Source: Stereum hirsutum FP-91666 SS1
Taxonomy: Eukaryota; Basidiomycota; Agaricomycetes; Russulales; Stereaceae
Direction of reading: 5' to 3'
Length of the DNA: 64,000 nucleotides
NCBI RefSeq assembly: GCF_000264905.1
Contig: NW_006763144.1
Coordinates: 1,630,888 to 1,694,887 of the forward strand
The translations under genes were made by a program, and so were the position numbers. Every line of letters starts with the position of its first letter. The first letter of the stretch is position 1. Below, in pieces: positions 54,882-64,000 of this stretch. The notes under the pieces are model-generated. The model was not told the origin of the DNA. It saw nothing but the letters and a program-made list of their open reading frames with translations, and did not search any database.

Positions 54882-56835
54882 ATGGCCAAGATTACAACTC
54901 CAAAGCGTTCCTCTTCGCCCGAATTGCCTGCTCCGTACTCAAAGCGCAGAGCGCACAACCGCAAGCAAAAGCCGTATGTTCGTATTCATATGTTTACGGT
55001 CTCGTGCCTAACTCGATTGGTAGAGGAAAGACTGAGTCTCGGGATCCTAGTAATAGTGATACGGAAACGCTGGACGAGGAACCAAAACCCCCGGCGAATT
55101 CTAAGAGCGGACCAAAGTACGTTATTGTTCGACGCCTCAGTATACTAAAGTCACGGGAGACCTGCAGCGTGAAATCCAATGATGGGGCTGATGTTGCTCG
55201 AAGTGCCGGGTAACCATTTTTGTTAGCGTAGTACTCGCGCCGTGATGCTGATCTTCGAACAGAGCATCGACACGTTCTCCCAATAAGACAACTACTGATG
55301 ACACTTCTGAGACGATCATGCAAGCTACTGCGCCGTCCTCGAGTAACACCGATAGTCAGGAAGTAACACTCGAAAAGGTCGTGTCTTTCTTTCTTTTCTT
55401 TTCCTATTGTCTTCTTCGTTTTTCTCTCGTAAGGCTGATTCTGGTAAATTCATCCAATGTAGAAGGTTACAAACGATGCAACGGATGCACCTCCACGAGA
55501 CGAAGAACCCGAGTCGGAGGACGGATCTGCCGCCCCAAAACTCCTTGACAAGGAACAACTTCAAACCGTAAATGATGTCGATGTACTTCGAGAACATTTG
55601 TGAGTGAACATCCTCCTGACAATGCGCTCGCAATGACATTTCCTTCTTCATAGACATGCGGTTGTGAATCGTGCGCGACCTTTAGTGTGAGCCGTTCTAC
55701 AAATCATGGGAGTTCTACGTGCTTTGACTGTTAGCCATTTCAGGGAAGTTTATACTTGCACGAACCTCGGGCAGAACAAGGATGCCATGCCAGTGCCTCT
55801 CGTGGACATTCGCAATGAATTCAAGGACGTTAATCTGATAAGGTATTGTCCTCCTCCAGCTTCTTTCTGTCGTGTTCAGTCCTTTTTACTTATAAAATGA
55901 TTTTGGCTGCCTACTCTATTTAGACGTCTATACGTTTTATGTGCTGCGCGTGGTAACATCGACGCCGAAAACATTGGCCTAGCGAACCCTGCTGACTTCG
56001 TTCACTCAAACTCGTACATTCGTCGCCTCAACCCACAGAGAGTAGCCAATTTCTATCTTTTGGGCACTGTCACATTGTCCTCGTTGCGAACAGGAAGAGC
56101 ACAGGGCAATAGACAGCTTTGTGTCAAACTTATGTGGGAGACTTATCATCACGCTATGGCTTTCTTGGGAGATACGATAGGCGTAGAGGCTCTATATGTG
56201 CCAACATTCCACGGGGGTGTTACCTTTTCGACAATGGTGTACAAAGGTATGAGAATTCATTCAATGACTATGATTGACTAATCACGATAGCGATGCTGCA
56301 GAACCGACGAAAGATAGTGAAGAAAAGGATGACAAGTCAAAAACCGAGACAAGTAAGAAAGAGTCGAAGAAACCGATGAATTCTGGGACACGCAAAATGA
56401 AATCTACGTTCAAAAAACCTGCTCGTAGACCATTTCTTCCGCCGGGCGAAGACGGTAAGTACATATTATACATCATGTTTTATTCGTTCTTTGACTTTAG
56501 TGGCAGTGAAAATTTATGACGGCAGAGAGTCTAAATTTTCGTTCTCGGATTACACCAAGCTTCCGGTGTACGAAGGCGAGATCGAAATGAACGCTCCTGT
56601 CGTCGTATTTTTTACTGTCAGGTCGTATCAACCTCGTCCAGAGCGTATCCCGGATAATGCGGAGGCCAATATCGAGAAGTCTCTATCGCTCAACATCCAG
56701 GAGGTTGTCTTAGTCGGTGACCGACTTCGAGATGCTTCGGACTTTGACGTAGATGAAGATCCTTGGGGTATCGTCGAGAGAGTGGCTGCTGAGGAGACTA
56801 CACCTCACCCTCAGGAGTCTGACGAAGAGTTTTGA
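54882..56835 (+). CDS. Hypothetical multi-exon protein with disordered N-terminus
   Basis: About eight to nine exons can be joined. The first half is low-complexity and charged: MAKITTPKRSSSPELPAPYS, SRDPSNSDTETLDEEPKPPA, APPRDEEPESEDGS. The ordered core starts with VYTCTNLGQNKDAMPVPLVD, then RRLYVLCAARGNIDAENIGL, SNSYIRRLNPQRVANFYLLG and WETYHHAMAFLGDTIGVEAL. A Lys/Glu-rich linker (TKDSEEKDDKSKTETSKKES) precedes the C-terminal beta-rich block VAVKIYDGRESKFSFSDYTK, LPVYEGEIEMNAPVVVFFTV and QEVVLVGDRLRDASDFDVDE, with an acidic end. The last block parallels the end of the 49512-50766 gene. The joint before the Lys/Glu linker needs a weak donor (GTACAA near 56240). No family known; the disordered acidic/basic parts suggest a nuclear or nucleic-acid-associated role, which is inference. 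Confidence 0.62.
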
Positions 56836-58310
56836 GTCACGGTGAATTTGGTGATAACATAGCTCCGACGCTTTTGATCGTATAACGTATTGATGAAGGC
56901 AGGTCCTTAGGATGTTCATGAGCCATATCTATTTCCGTCCTCGGTAGCTTAACGGAGGACGAGACGTGTTATTACTACCACCACTAAACTGTACTTAAGG
57001 TCCGACCAGTGATTCTGTCTCGGTTTTATTTATCGCTTTCGCAGCGTTGTTCTTCGATGTATTTGCAATGTGCCCTGTCCTCGGGTTGTAGTTTATAATA
57101 TTGAACAGTGATCGGAATCTTCCGGGAGCGCCACGTATCCGCTCTTTCCGGTTTTTCTCGTTCTTCACCAACGTACATCGAGCTTCATTCTTGCTTCATT
57201 CTATACAGGTCATGGGTATTCAGCTCCACTTGGTTTTGTCTGCTCGCTAAAGACATACATGCTGTTTCACTCTTGGTGGAGGTCTTGTCCATCCACTTCC
57301 GCACCCTGAGAGTTTGCATACTGTCGGCTTTGCGTAGCGTAGCAGCGTGCTTCTTGGTCTTCTGTCATTCTGTCGCCCCAAGAGGCCAATCTGTACCTTG
57401 AGAGTTGCAAGACTTCTAGGTTCTAGGATTGTCATTATCTTTCTCTAGCCATGATAGAGCAATGTGCCGTACAGAGTGTAGCTTTCGTCGTCACACCGTC
57501 TACTGGGGCACTGACTTTCAGTCCGTCTCGTTGACAATGACGACTGCCTGTTTTCGGCTGCTTCGTGGAAGAAATTCGGAATCTGCTGTTGCGGTTGAAG
57601 CTTACTTATTATTTCCATACACAGAACCTCATCGCTTCCTCCCCTTCTCGACAGGGGTTTTACTGGGCTTCTCATCACCGTATCCTTGTGTTTTGGGAGT
57701 TCTTTGTACCGACAATCCGTCAGTGTACGACGTTCGTATATGATACATCTGCGATGCATAACAGGAACTACAGCGGCTCAATATGTTCCACTTCCGAGTA
57801 GCCTCTCATCTTCTTACGAGTGTCGGCCTCACGTTCTCACGGTCGCTGCTATTCTGTTCGGCCGTATACTCTCCTCACGCGTCGCTCACACTACCGGCTT
57901 GGCTGGTCGTACGGTTCGTCTTTGCGAGGTTTCCTATCTATCGTGCCTTTCGGAGCTGAGCTTTCAAGCTCATCATCAACGGCAGTATCTTATTGAATAC
58001 ACCTTCAAGTTGATTAACGGTGATTTCAACTCCCTCTGTGGCTCTTCGTTTCCCTGCATGGATCTTGATCTATGGACTCGGATATACCCGCACCACCGCA
58101 TTCTGTACACTTGACCCACAGTTCCGCAGGAACATTTCCTACGATGGAATGTACGTGTTTGTTTTTCTCTTGCGCTAGTTGATACTCTCATTGACTGTCC
58201 GTTTCTTCAGTGTTGTACGATTTGCTGCTTGACTCTACCCACGACTTCACGGACATCTTCTTCTGTGCTGATGACTCATCGTCAGTCACTACTACCGTTG
58301 CTGATTGATT
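56836..58310. other. Intergenic region; possible unassigned exons
   Basis: About 1.5 kb. Plus-strand frames at 57108-57401, 57429-57743 and 57686-58114 are open, but composition and motifs do not support them. A tiny spliced frame (ATG at 58144, donor GTACGT, acceptor TTTCAG) would give a 37-residue acidic peptide ending SSSVTTTVAD. I do not call it. Confidence 0.35.
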
Positions 58311-58624
58311 ATGGACAACGAACAGACCACGACGGCCCCTAGTCACGAACGAATAAGGTACTTTCAATTGCTTACAGGATATCTCGAATCTGATACAATT
58401 AACGATTGAAATCTTCAGTTACAACAAATTATTCCGGTAATTTGTTCGGTTGAAGTTTCCTTTTCGCCCTGAAAACATATGTCAGTCGAAACCGAACCGT
58501 TTTGGAAGGTTTATCAACAACATCCCCAAGAGGGACATTCACACCAGATCTTCTTCCTGCGCCAGTTACAAACCGATGTCGGCATCTGACCGGGAACCGC
58601 CGTGGTCAAAGTCGTGGTCAGACG
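58311..58624 (+). CDS. Possible 5' exons of an orphan gene (uncertain)
   Basis: Three small exons can be joined with good splice sites: 58311-58357, 58419-58436 and 58486-58624, reading MDNEQTTTAPSHERIS, then NKLFRRNRTVLEGLSTTSPR, then a basic tail GNRRGQSRGQT. A fourth from 58768 stays open for 43 codons (VSQSTAVRGRPQIVSRLTCR...). I could not carry the frame into the 59.2-60.4 kb coding region, so this is either a separate small gene or the poorly resolved 5' part of the next one. Confidence 0.25.
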
Positions 58625-59228
58625 GTGAGTAACCGAGCACACTGATCAAGTCTCCGATGGCAATGCGGCGCGAAAGGGAACAAACCTAAAAGAAACGCAG
58701 AGACAAAAAAAAGGTGTGTTGTTTTTCTTTCATTTCTTTGCTTTTTTTGACGTTCTTCTTAGCATAGGTTTCACAGTCAACGGCCGTCAGGGGAAGACCT
58801 CAGATCGTCTCACGTCTCACTTGCCGTGCTGTTGTCTTGATCGGGTATGGCGAGATTCTTGCACCTCATGTGATGCGCCAACTATACGGAGATTGGTAGG
58901 ACCCCAGCGCTCATGCGTATATAACGGCAACCTAAAGGAATCGTGGTTCGTGTCATAACCTCTGCACCTGCGTTCAACGAGGAACCCTCTTGTTTTTATC
59001 TGGGTGTCCTTGATCCTCACGTCTGCCTGCTTCATAGCGGTCACTATTCGCTCAATTGCGTTGAGAAGACCGCGCCATCTCAAGGTCTCAAACTTCGACT
59101 TAGGTCACCCTGCTTCGCCATCTTATCTCTCTTTCACTCTGAGAAACATACGCTCCAGAGAGACTACATTCCTCTCGGATGGAGGCTGGTCAGTGTCATA
59201 TTCATCGTTCTGACGTGGTATAGCTGAC

Positions 59229-60407
59229 AAGGTATCATAGTCACCGAGTCGCAGCTTGTCGTTGGCGCTCTATCGTACGACCAACAACAAGATGACTGGC
59301 CATTTTGGAGTCCACGATACCTCACTCATTTGTATCCTTATAAATATGTCTTCGACATTGGTTGGGTCGACTCTGATGTGTCCTTCAAACTACCTGGCGT
59401 ATACCCAACTCGTGATTTGATTATCACACGCGACCCGTTCCCCTGTATCAACTCAGTTCATCAAGTTAACGTCGGTGCTCTACTCGCCGAAACAGAAGAC
59501 GACGTCGTCCTGCTCGTTACGTGTTTATCCGGAGCCAAGTATCTGGTTGGACTTCTCCGAGCTCCTCGGTGGATGTTGAGAAGGTCATTTGAGGGCGGGC
59601 AGGTTAACGAGGCAGTATTTGGATGGATGTCAAGGGCGGACTTGGAGATATGGATCAAGGGTATCCCACAAGACTTGGTTCGCATCGTCTTCCCGTATTC
59701 GTATCGATCTCCTCCTACTCGTTTATACGACGTTAAACGACGGAAACTGGTTGCCGATATACCCGCTTCGACCACTCACTTCGATGCGGACGTCGGTGAC
59801 ATGTCTTCGATGGTCCATGAAGTCACAGCAGTTGTATCCGACCAAGACTTAGATAGTCGATCTACGGTCCTTCCACGCACTTCCAATGGGATGATACCTT
59901 CCGGATCCGCATCATCTTCCACCATAGAAGCAATCAGCTCACCCGATTCATACCATGCATCTGCCAATACGTCGTCTTCCTCGGTTTCGACCGCGACCAT
60001 ATCTTCGACTCCCTCCCTTGCCATGTCTGAAGCGGTTGGCATTCCACTGTCTCCCAAAAACCCTGGAGTTCTCCATGCACCGGTCCCAGTGATGACATAC
60101 GGCAATTTTGCAACAATGTCACCCTCGAACATTCCATCGTTCCCGGATTTCACGGCAACGACAAGTGCGGTATCCTCCCAGGTCTCTCCCGATCTTGTAA
60201 GCATCCCTTTGTATTTGGGAAGCCATGAGACTCATTCGACTACTCTCTATTTCCGACTTGTCGGCGTGCGTCCAGTACTATTCTTCACCGGTTTCAAAGA
60301 CGGAAGCGGACACGGAAGATAGGTTCCCCACTCCCATGCCTCGTAATAAGGTTCCTTCTTCCATTGTTGCTTCTTCTCGTTTTACTGTGCGCGGCAGTAA
60401 TTTGTGA
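59229..60407 (+). CDS. Hypothetical protein, Ser/Thr-rich C-terminus; 5' end unresolved
   Basis: The frame opens at 59229 after a stop and contains no early ATG, so the start lies in upstream exons. Acceptor candidates are ACAAG at 59232 and CATAG at 59240. The globular part reads ESQLVVGALSYDQQQDDWPF, LYPYKYVFDIGWVDSDVSFK, AETEDDVVLLVTCLSGAKYL and VFGWMSRADLEIWIKGIPQD. From about 59780 it becomes a long Ser/Thr/Pro-rich region, likely disordered and phosphorylated. A GTAAGC donor after 60196 and an acceptor at 60299 lead to a final exon (60300-60407) starting TEADTEDRFPTPMPRNK. Without this intron the frame ends at 60322. No family recognised. Confidence 0.55.
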
Positions 60408-61549
60408 CGTCCTTTTATGCCCCGGGGTATATCTCCGGTACATGTCGTCGCATCCTTCCTCCTTCCTTCTCGATTTGAACTCCCAGTCCGTGCTCACCTC
60501 TGTTTACTCACCCTTCCCAATGATGATCAATTTCGATGTTTCATTTCATATACATTGTCTCTCGCTTTTGAAGTTCTTTCATTTCTAAGTTACTTTGTTC
60601 TCCTGTGAGTGAAGTGGGACACGGCGATGATCTGTTGGTGCATGGATGAGGTGGAATATATTGTCCCTTCGAATATGACGCATTCTTCGATCGTTGTACT
60701 ACGTCGTGGAAACTTCGCTGGGGTGATCGATGCCGACGGATAAAGTGGAACATTTCGCTATTGACGTCGAAGGTCATAGAGGACATGCCGTGTCATACTT
60801 GCTTCGCAGTAAAGGTTTCACCGACAGTGGCCCAAACAAGAATGCTATACTTCCTGATCTGTACAAAGCGAATCAAAACCCGCGCCGCAGCACAATACGT
60901 CACCCATGTAAAACGCCACACCAAAAAAAGTCTCTAACTAACGAAAACGAGAACTGTCCGGTGTCCGATCTGAAATTGTAGTGCACGTTGCAAAAGAAGA
61001 GCAAAGTGAAAGAGAAACACAAGTAGAGAAACAAAACCGCAGTATATGTGGTGTGGTCAAGAGACAGAAAAAAACAGGAAGGAGGGGAAAACAGATCATA
61101 CAGAACAACGAGAACAGTCGGAACGAGACGAATTGGACTGGGGGGGAAACAGATCACACGAGGACTTCCGGATCGGCCCGCCTCCAGTTTCTCGGGAGGA
61201 TGCGTAGTTGGAGTACGGTCATCGGCCATCTCGACTCAAGTCAAGTTCGCACTGTGCCACGAGCATGATACCGATAACAGATTGCACGTCTCAAGTGAGT
61301 AAATGCCCTGACTAGACGAAATCAAGGTACCTACCCTCTTTCAGAGTTGAGATAAATTGGATAGATTCGCCCGCGGATGTCAGAAAGAGCGAAGCATGAG
61401 TGGATTTCTATGGAACGCAAGGCCGAAAAAGGAGACCCACTAGTAACTCAGTTGCAGAAGCAAAAAAAATAGGAGTCCGTCTGTAACCGAATGAGTTTAG
61501 TAGGTGCACCACTTATGGTAGATGAGATGCACGACACTAACCCGCATCC
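60408..61549. other. Intergenic region; no firm gene
   Basis: About 1.1 kb. A minus-strand frame (60900-61229) starts MADDRTPTTHPPEKLEAGRS and then turns into hydrophobic low-complexity reading opposite A-rich DNA. I could not connect its start to other exons. Short oligo-A and oligo-G runs are present. Confidence 0.4.
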
Positions 61550-62542
61550 TCAACAACCCCAAAGCGATGACAGCCATGACAGACAGCTCACTTGGCCTTC
61601 ATCCGCATCATCACCGTCGAACCACGATGATCGCGGGGTTTGCTCCTTCATGGACTCCATGACTTCGTGATCTACCTGCTGTCGGGGCATAAGAGGCGAA
61701 TTCTCCGCTTTCGCTGATGCATTATCGCTCTCCCGCTCGGATTGGCCCCTGCCTGAGTCAATCTTGAGCCGCTCTCTCTCGGCAACCTGAACCTGTGTCT
61801 CAATTCTCCACCCTCCTTCGACGTAACGTACCCTCCAGTCTTCACCATCGCTATACATCCCATGACCGACCATACCGACCGTGTACACCCTCATCTTGGC
61901 CTCCGCCACTCTTTCGGAGGTGAAAATCGGTGTCGGAGTCACGGACCAGCTTCCTCCCATCTCGTGCGTATAACATGTAGGAAATGTCAGGAGGACGTCC
62001 CAGCGTCGATAGTACGAGATCGCATCCCACAGCTCCTGAAGTTGATCGGTTGTGCGGAACTTGGGCGAGGGAACGGCCAAGGGGGTGAGTCGTTCAATGT
62101 ATTTCTTCGGAATACGTAGAAGTCCTTGTTCGCCGAATGGAAAGAGATCATGGACGTCCGAGTTTTTGCTCTCTGTGTACGAGAAACACTGGACGATGGC
62201 ACTGTTACCGACAGTTTCCTCCCAGTCTCCTACAGCAAAGACGAAGTGATGGCGTTGAAGTTTGACTGTGAATGTACGATAGGCGATGATGCCCGGGAAG
62301 GTCTTTATGGTCGACCACGGGACTTCTATAATGGTCAGGGAGAAGGTGGGGTTGAACTTTGGACTGACAACCTGTTTAGGATTGACAAGGCCCTCGGTCG
62401 GATCGATTGCACTCTGAATGTGTGGTAGGCGACGGGCATCATCACCCGTGACGGGACGATAACCTTGAACGAGTAACATGTTCTCTGAAACATTGTGAGT
62501 ATTCAAGGGAAATTCACGATTACAATTTGACGTACCAGCCAT
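61550..62542 (-). CDS. Orphan protein of the divergent paralog pair, minus member
   Basis: Two exons: 62542-62536 (ATG GCT G) and 62484-61550 (intron 51 nt, donor GTACGT, phase 1), about 313 residues: MAENMLLVQGYRPVTGDDAR, then LPHIQSAIDPTEGLVNPKQV. The conserved part reads NPTFSLTIIEVPWSTIKTFP, YRTFTVKLQRHHFVFAVGDW, EETVGNSAIVQCFSYTESKN and GEQGLLRIPKKYIERL. It matches the plus-strand neighbour block for block. The C-terminus is an extended polar region with a Cys/Trp-rich last ten residues (SCLSWLSSLWGC), absent from the sister. No known family. Reading through the intron also leaves an open frame, but the spliced version is supported by the sister gene. Confidence 0.68.
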   Translation of the reverse strand: MAGTSNCNREFPLNTHNVSENMLLVQGYRPVTGDDARRLPHIQSAIDPTEGLVNPKQVVSPKFNPTFSLTIIEVPWSTIKTFPGIIAYRTFTVKLQRHHFVFAVGDWEETVGNSAIVQCFSYTESKNSDVHDLFPFGEQGLLRIPKKYIERLTPLAVPSPKFRTTDQLQELWDAISYYRRWDVLLTFPTCYTHEMGGSWSVTPTPIFTSERVAEAKMRVYTVGMVGHGMYSDGEDWRVRYVEGGWRIETQVQVAERERLKIDSGRGQSERESDNASAKAENSPLMPRQQVDHEVMESMKEQTPRSSWFDGDDADEGQVSCLSWLSSLWGC

Positions 62543-62953
62543 TTAGAAGGAATGCTTTCTGACGCTTTGACTGGTGAACTGAACGAAGGGGGAGGAAGCT
62601 ACAGAAAATCACCACTCGAACATTTTGACTCTATCTATTCTCCTCGAGCTTCCCAGGGAAAGGACGTAAACTTGAGGGGACGTAATAGAACTTACCGTAT
62701 CGTGATACATGGTGATATTTATGTCGTAACAGGACAGGACCCCAGAACATCATTAGTGCATGACTGCAACGCCCAGAAGACAGTCAACAAATTTAATATA
62801 ACCTTCTGTCCGATGGATCGGTGTATCATAGCATTACGTCGGGAAAGGCAGAAGTATCATCTTGATCATTTAAGAATGGCAGGATACAGCTGCTGCACTC
62901 TTTTCCTCTCCACACAAGGAGCTATCTAAACAACTTTTGCTATTTTTACAAAC
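62543..62953. promoter_or_regulatory. Bidirectional promoter region of the paralog pair
   Basis: 411 bp between the two divergent start codons. An open plus-strand frame (62552-62929) runs through it, but has no motif and would overlap the leader of the minus-strand gene, so I treat it as chance. It presumably holds the promoters of both paralogs. Confidence 0.5.
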
Positions 62954-63680
62954 ATGCCTTTCTTAGGTACGTGTTTGACTGATATGTTGTTTAAACATTG
63001 GCATGATGAATTCTGACATTGTATGGAATGGCCCAGAACCAGAAGACTGTACACTCGTGTTCGGTCCACGTGCATACTGCCTCCCACACATCATCACTGC
63101 TGTTGATCATGTTACTGGCACAGTAGATGAAACACGCATAATCGAACCTGCTGGAGTTCCATCCTTCACTCTCACAATCCGTCATATCCCCTATTCAACC
63201 GAAGCATTGACACCGGGCACAAGTTATCTCCGTATCTTCACGGTCAACATCGAGAAGTTCTCATACCAATTCGTCACTGGGTTATGGGAGTACACCCTGG
63301 ATGATCACGCCATACTGCGCTGTTACGCGTATCGATGTTCGCCTCGCTACGAACGGGGAACACTCGGACTCCTTCGAATCCCTTGCGATCATGTTAGGCT
63401 CGACCCCAATCAAGTTGCTCCACCTACACTCAATGCCGTCACCCCATCATTATTGTCATTATGGAAGACTGTCCACCCTGCACACCATCTATACGGGGAA
63501 CTGGAGTTCACTTTCCCTTACATGAACCAGATCCGTGCTGGTGCATGGGACCTAATTCCATTGTCTACCGCTCTTGATGCCTGCGCCTCCGACTCAGAGA
63601 AGATGGAGCGGTGGAAGTATGTGAGGACTATGTTGAACGAGATGAGACTGGAGGCAGAAGATGAATGGCAAAGGATATAA
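62954..63680 (+). CDS. Orphan protein of the divergent paralog pair, plus member
   Basis: Two exons: 62954-62966 (ATG CCT TTC TTA G) and 63043-63680, phase 1, 216 residues: MPFLEDCTLVFGPRAYCLPH, then IITAVDHVTGTVDETRIIEP. The core is VPSFTLTIRHIPYSTEALTP, SYLRIFTVNIEKFSYQFVTG, LWEYTLDDHAILRCYAYRCS and ERGTLGLLRIPCDHVRL, aligned with the minus-strand sister. It ends in a charged helix. The shared first-intron position (codon 3 or 5, phase 1, a G|A(A/G) glutamate) confirms both gene models. Function unknown; the beta-rich pattern with Trp and aromatic residues suggests a small binding domain. Confidence 0.7.
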
Positions 63681-64000
63681 GAGGAGGAAATGGGACTTAA
63701 ACGGTGGAACTGGAAAGATGGAAACTCTGGTGATGAAGTAGGGAGGAAGCGGGAATGCGGAAAAACCACCGGAATATGATGTCCCTGATCTAGTATTTGC
63801 CTCACTTTTATTTAATACGACTTTTAGGGTGGAATGATTTTTGAATGACATTCTCAATACGCCAGAACATCATTCAGATAGATTGGTTGAGGGAATTTTT
63901 GGATTTTAACTGCCTAATTTGGGTTTATCTTTTATTGTGGAAAAGGAAATAACGAGGAATTGAGGGATAGTTGGGAAAGTAGGCATTCCGCCTGCTACTT
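63681..64000. other. 3' flank at the window end
   Basis: Noncoding A/T-rich sequence after the plus-strand paralog, to the window edge. No feature recognised. Confidence 0.4.

Noticed and set aside
57429..58114. Plus-strand gene in 57.4-58.1 kb
   Set aside because: Overlapping frames on both strands, composition typical of chance reading, no motif.
62552..62929. 125-codon plus-strand frame between the divergent paralogs
   Set aside because: No motif, and it occupies the shared promoter region and the antisense leader of the minus-strand gene.
1..64000. CRISPR array, prokaryotic operon or phage
   Set aside because: Spliceosomal introns, a Helitron and fungal gene families show a eukaryotic genome; no regularly spaced repeats were seen.

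Overview
This 64 kb window is nuclear DNA of a filamentous basidiomycete, most likely an Agaricomycete. The signs are very short GT-AG introns (about 35-65 nt), small first exons, dense genes on both strands, T/C-rich promoters, large families of F-box/LRR-like proteins and a fungal Helitron. One run of N (11265-11459) marks an assembly gap. There is no operon logic, and each gene is transcribed on its own. No species is claimed.

Left arm (1-10.5 kb), conserved genes: a WRNIP1/Mgs1-type AAA+ replication-stress ATPase with an N-terminal UBZ4 zinc finger (minus strand, 481-2603); a secreted-then-membrane TRP/flavin-carrier-like protein with an ML-like luminal domain (plus, 2993-5357); and a membrane-anchored composite amidohydrolase of the imidazolonepropionase/CE9-like type (minus, 6455-10489). 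From 10.8 to 12.4 kb a segment of about 500 bp occurs twice in direct orientation and without visible difference, around the gap and a telomere-motif palindrome.

Middle (13-33.5 kb), accessory region: five paralogous F-box/LRR-like genes on the plus strand (13.2, 15.3, 18.0, 26.2 and 30.4 kb). All five keep an F-box-encoding stretch of exactly 198 nt followed by one long exon. Between them lie a five-exon coiled-coil gene, a DUF6697-like gene, a minus-strand F-box-like gene and a small RING-finger gene. The presence of several putative ubiquitin-ligase parts suggests, but does not prove, a rapidly evolving substrate-recognition locus.

33.8-41.7 kb is one uninterrupted 2640-codon Helitron Rep-helicase ORF with an unusual C-terminal cysteine-protease-like extension. 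Just downstream is a scrambled HSP70 pseudogene (about 42.78-43.62 kb), possibly cargo or debris of the element.

Right arm (44-64 kb): several Agaricomycete-type orphan proteins, a Pho85-type cyclin (minus, 46890-47944), a ribonucleotide reductase small subunit whose first metal-ligand aspartate reads as asparagine (51261-52492), a single-exon nucleotidyltransferase-like protein (52693-53691), two multi-exon orphans that may be related (49512-50766 and 54882-56835), and a head-to-head pair of orphan paralogs that share a first-intron position (61550-62542 and 62954-63680). Exon joints were worked out by eye from frame, splice sites and family motifs, so boundaries are predictions.
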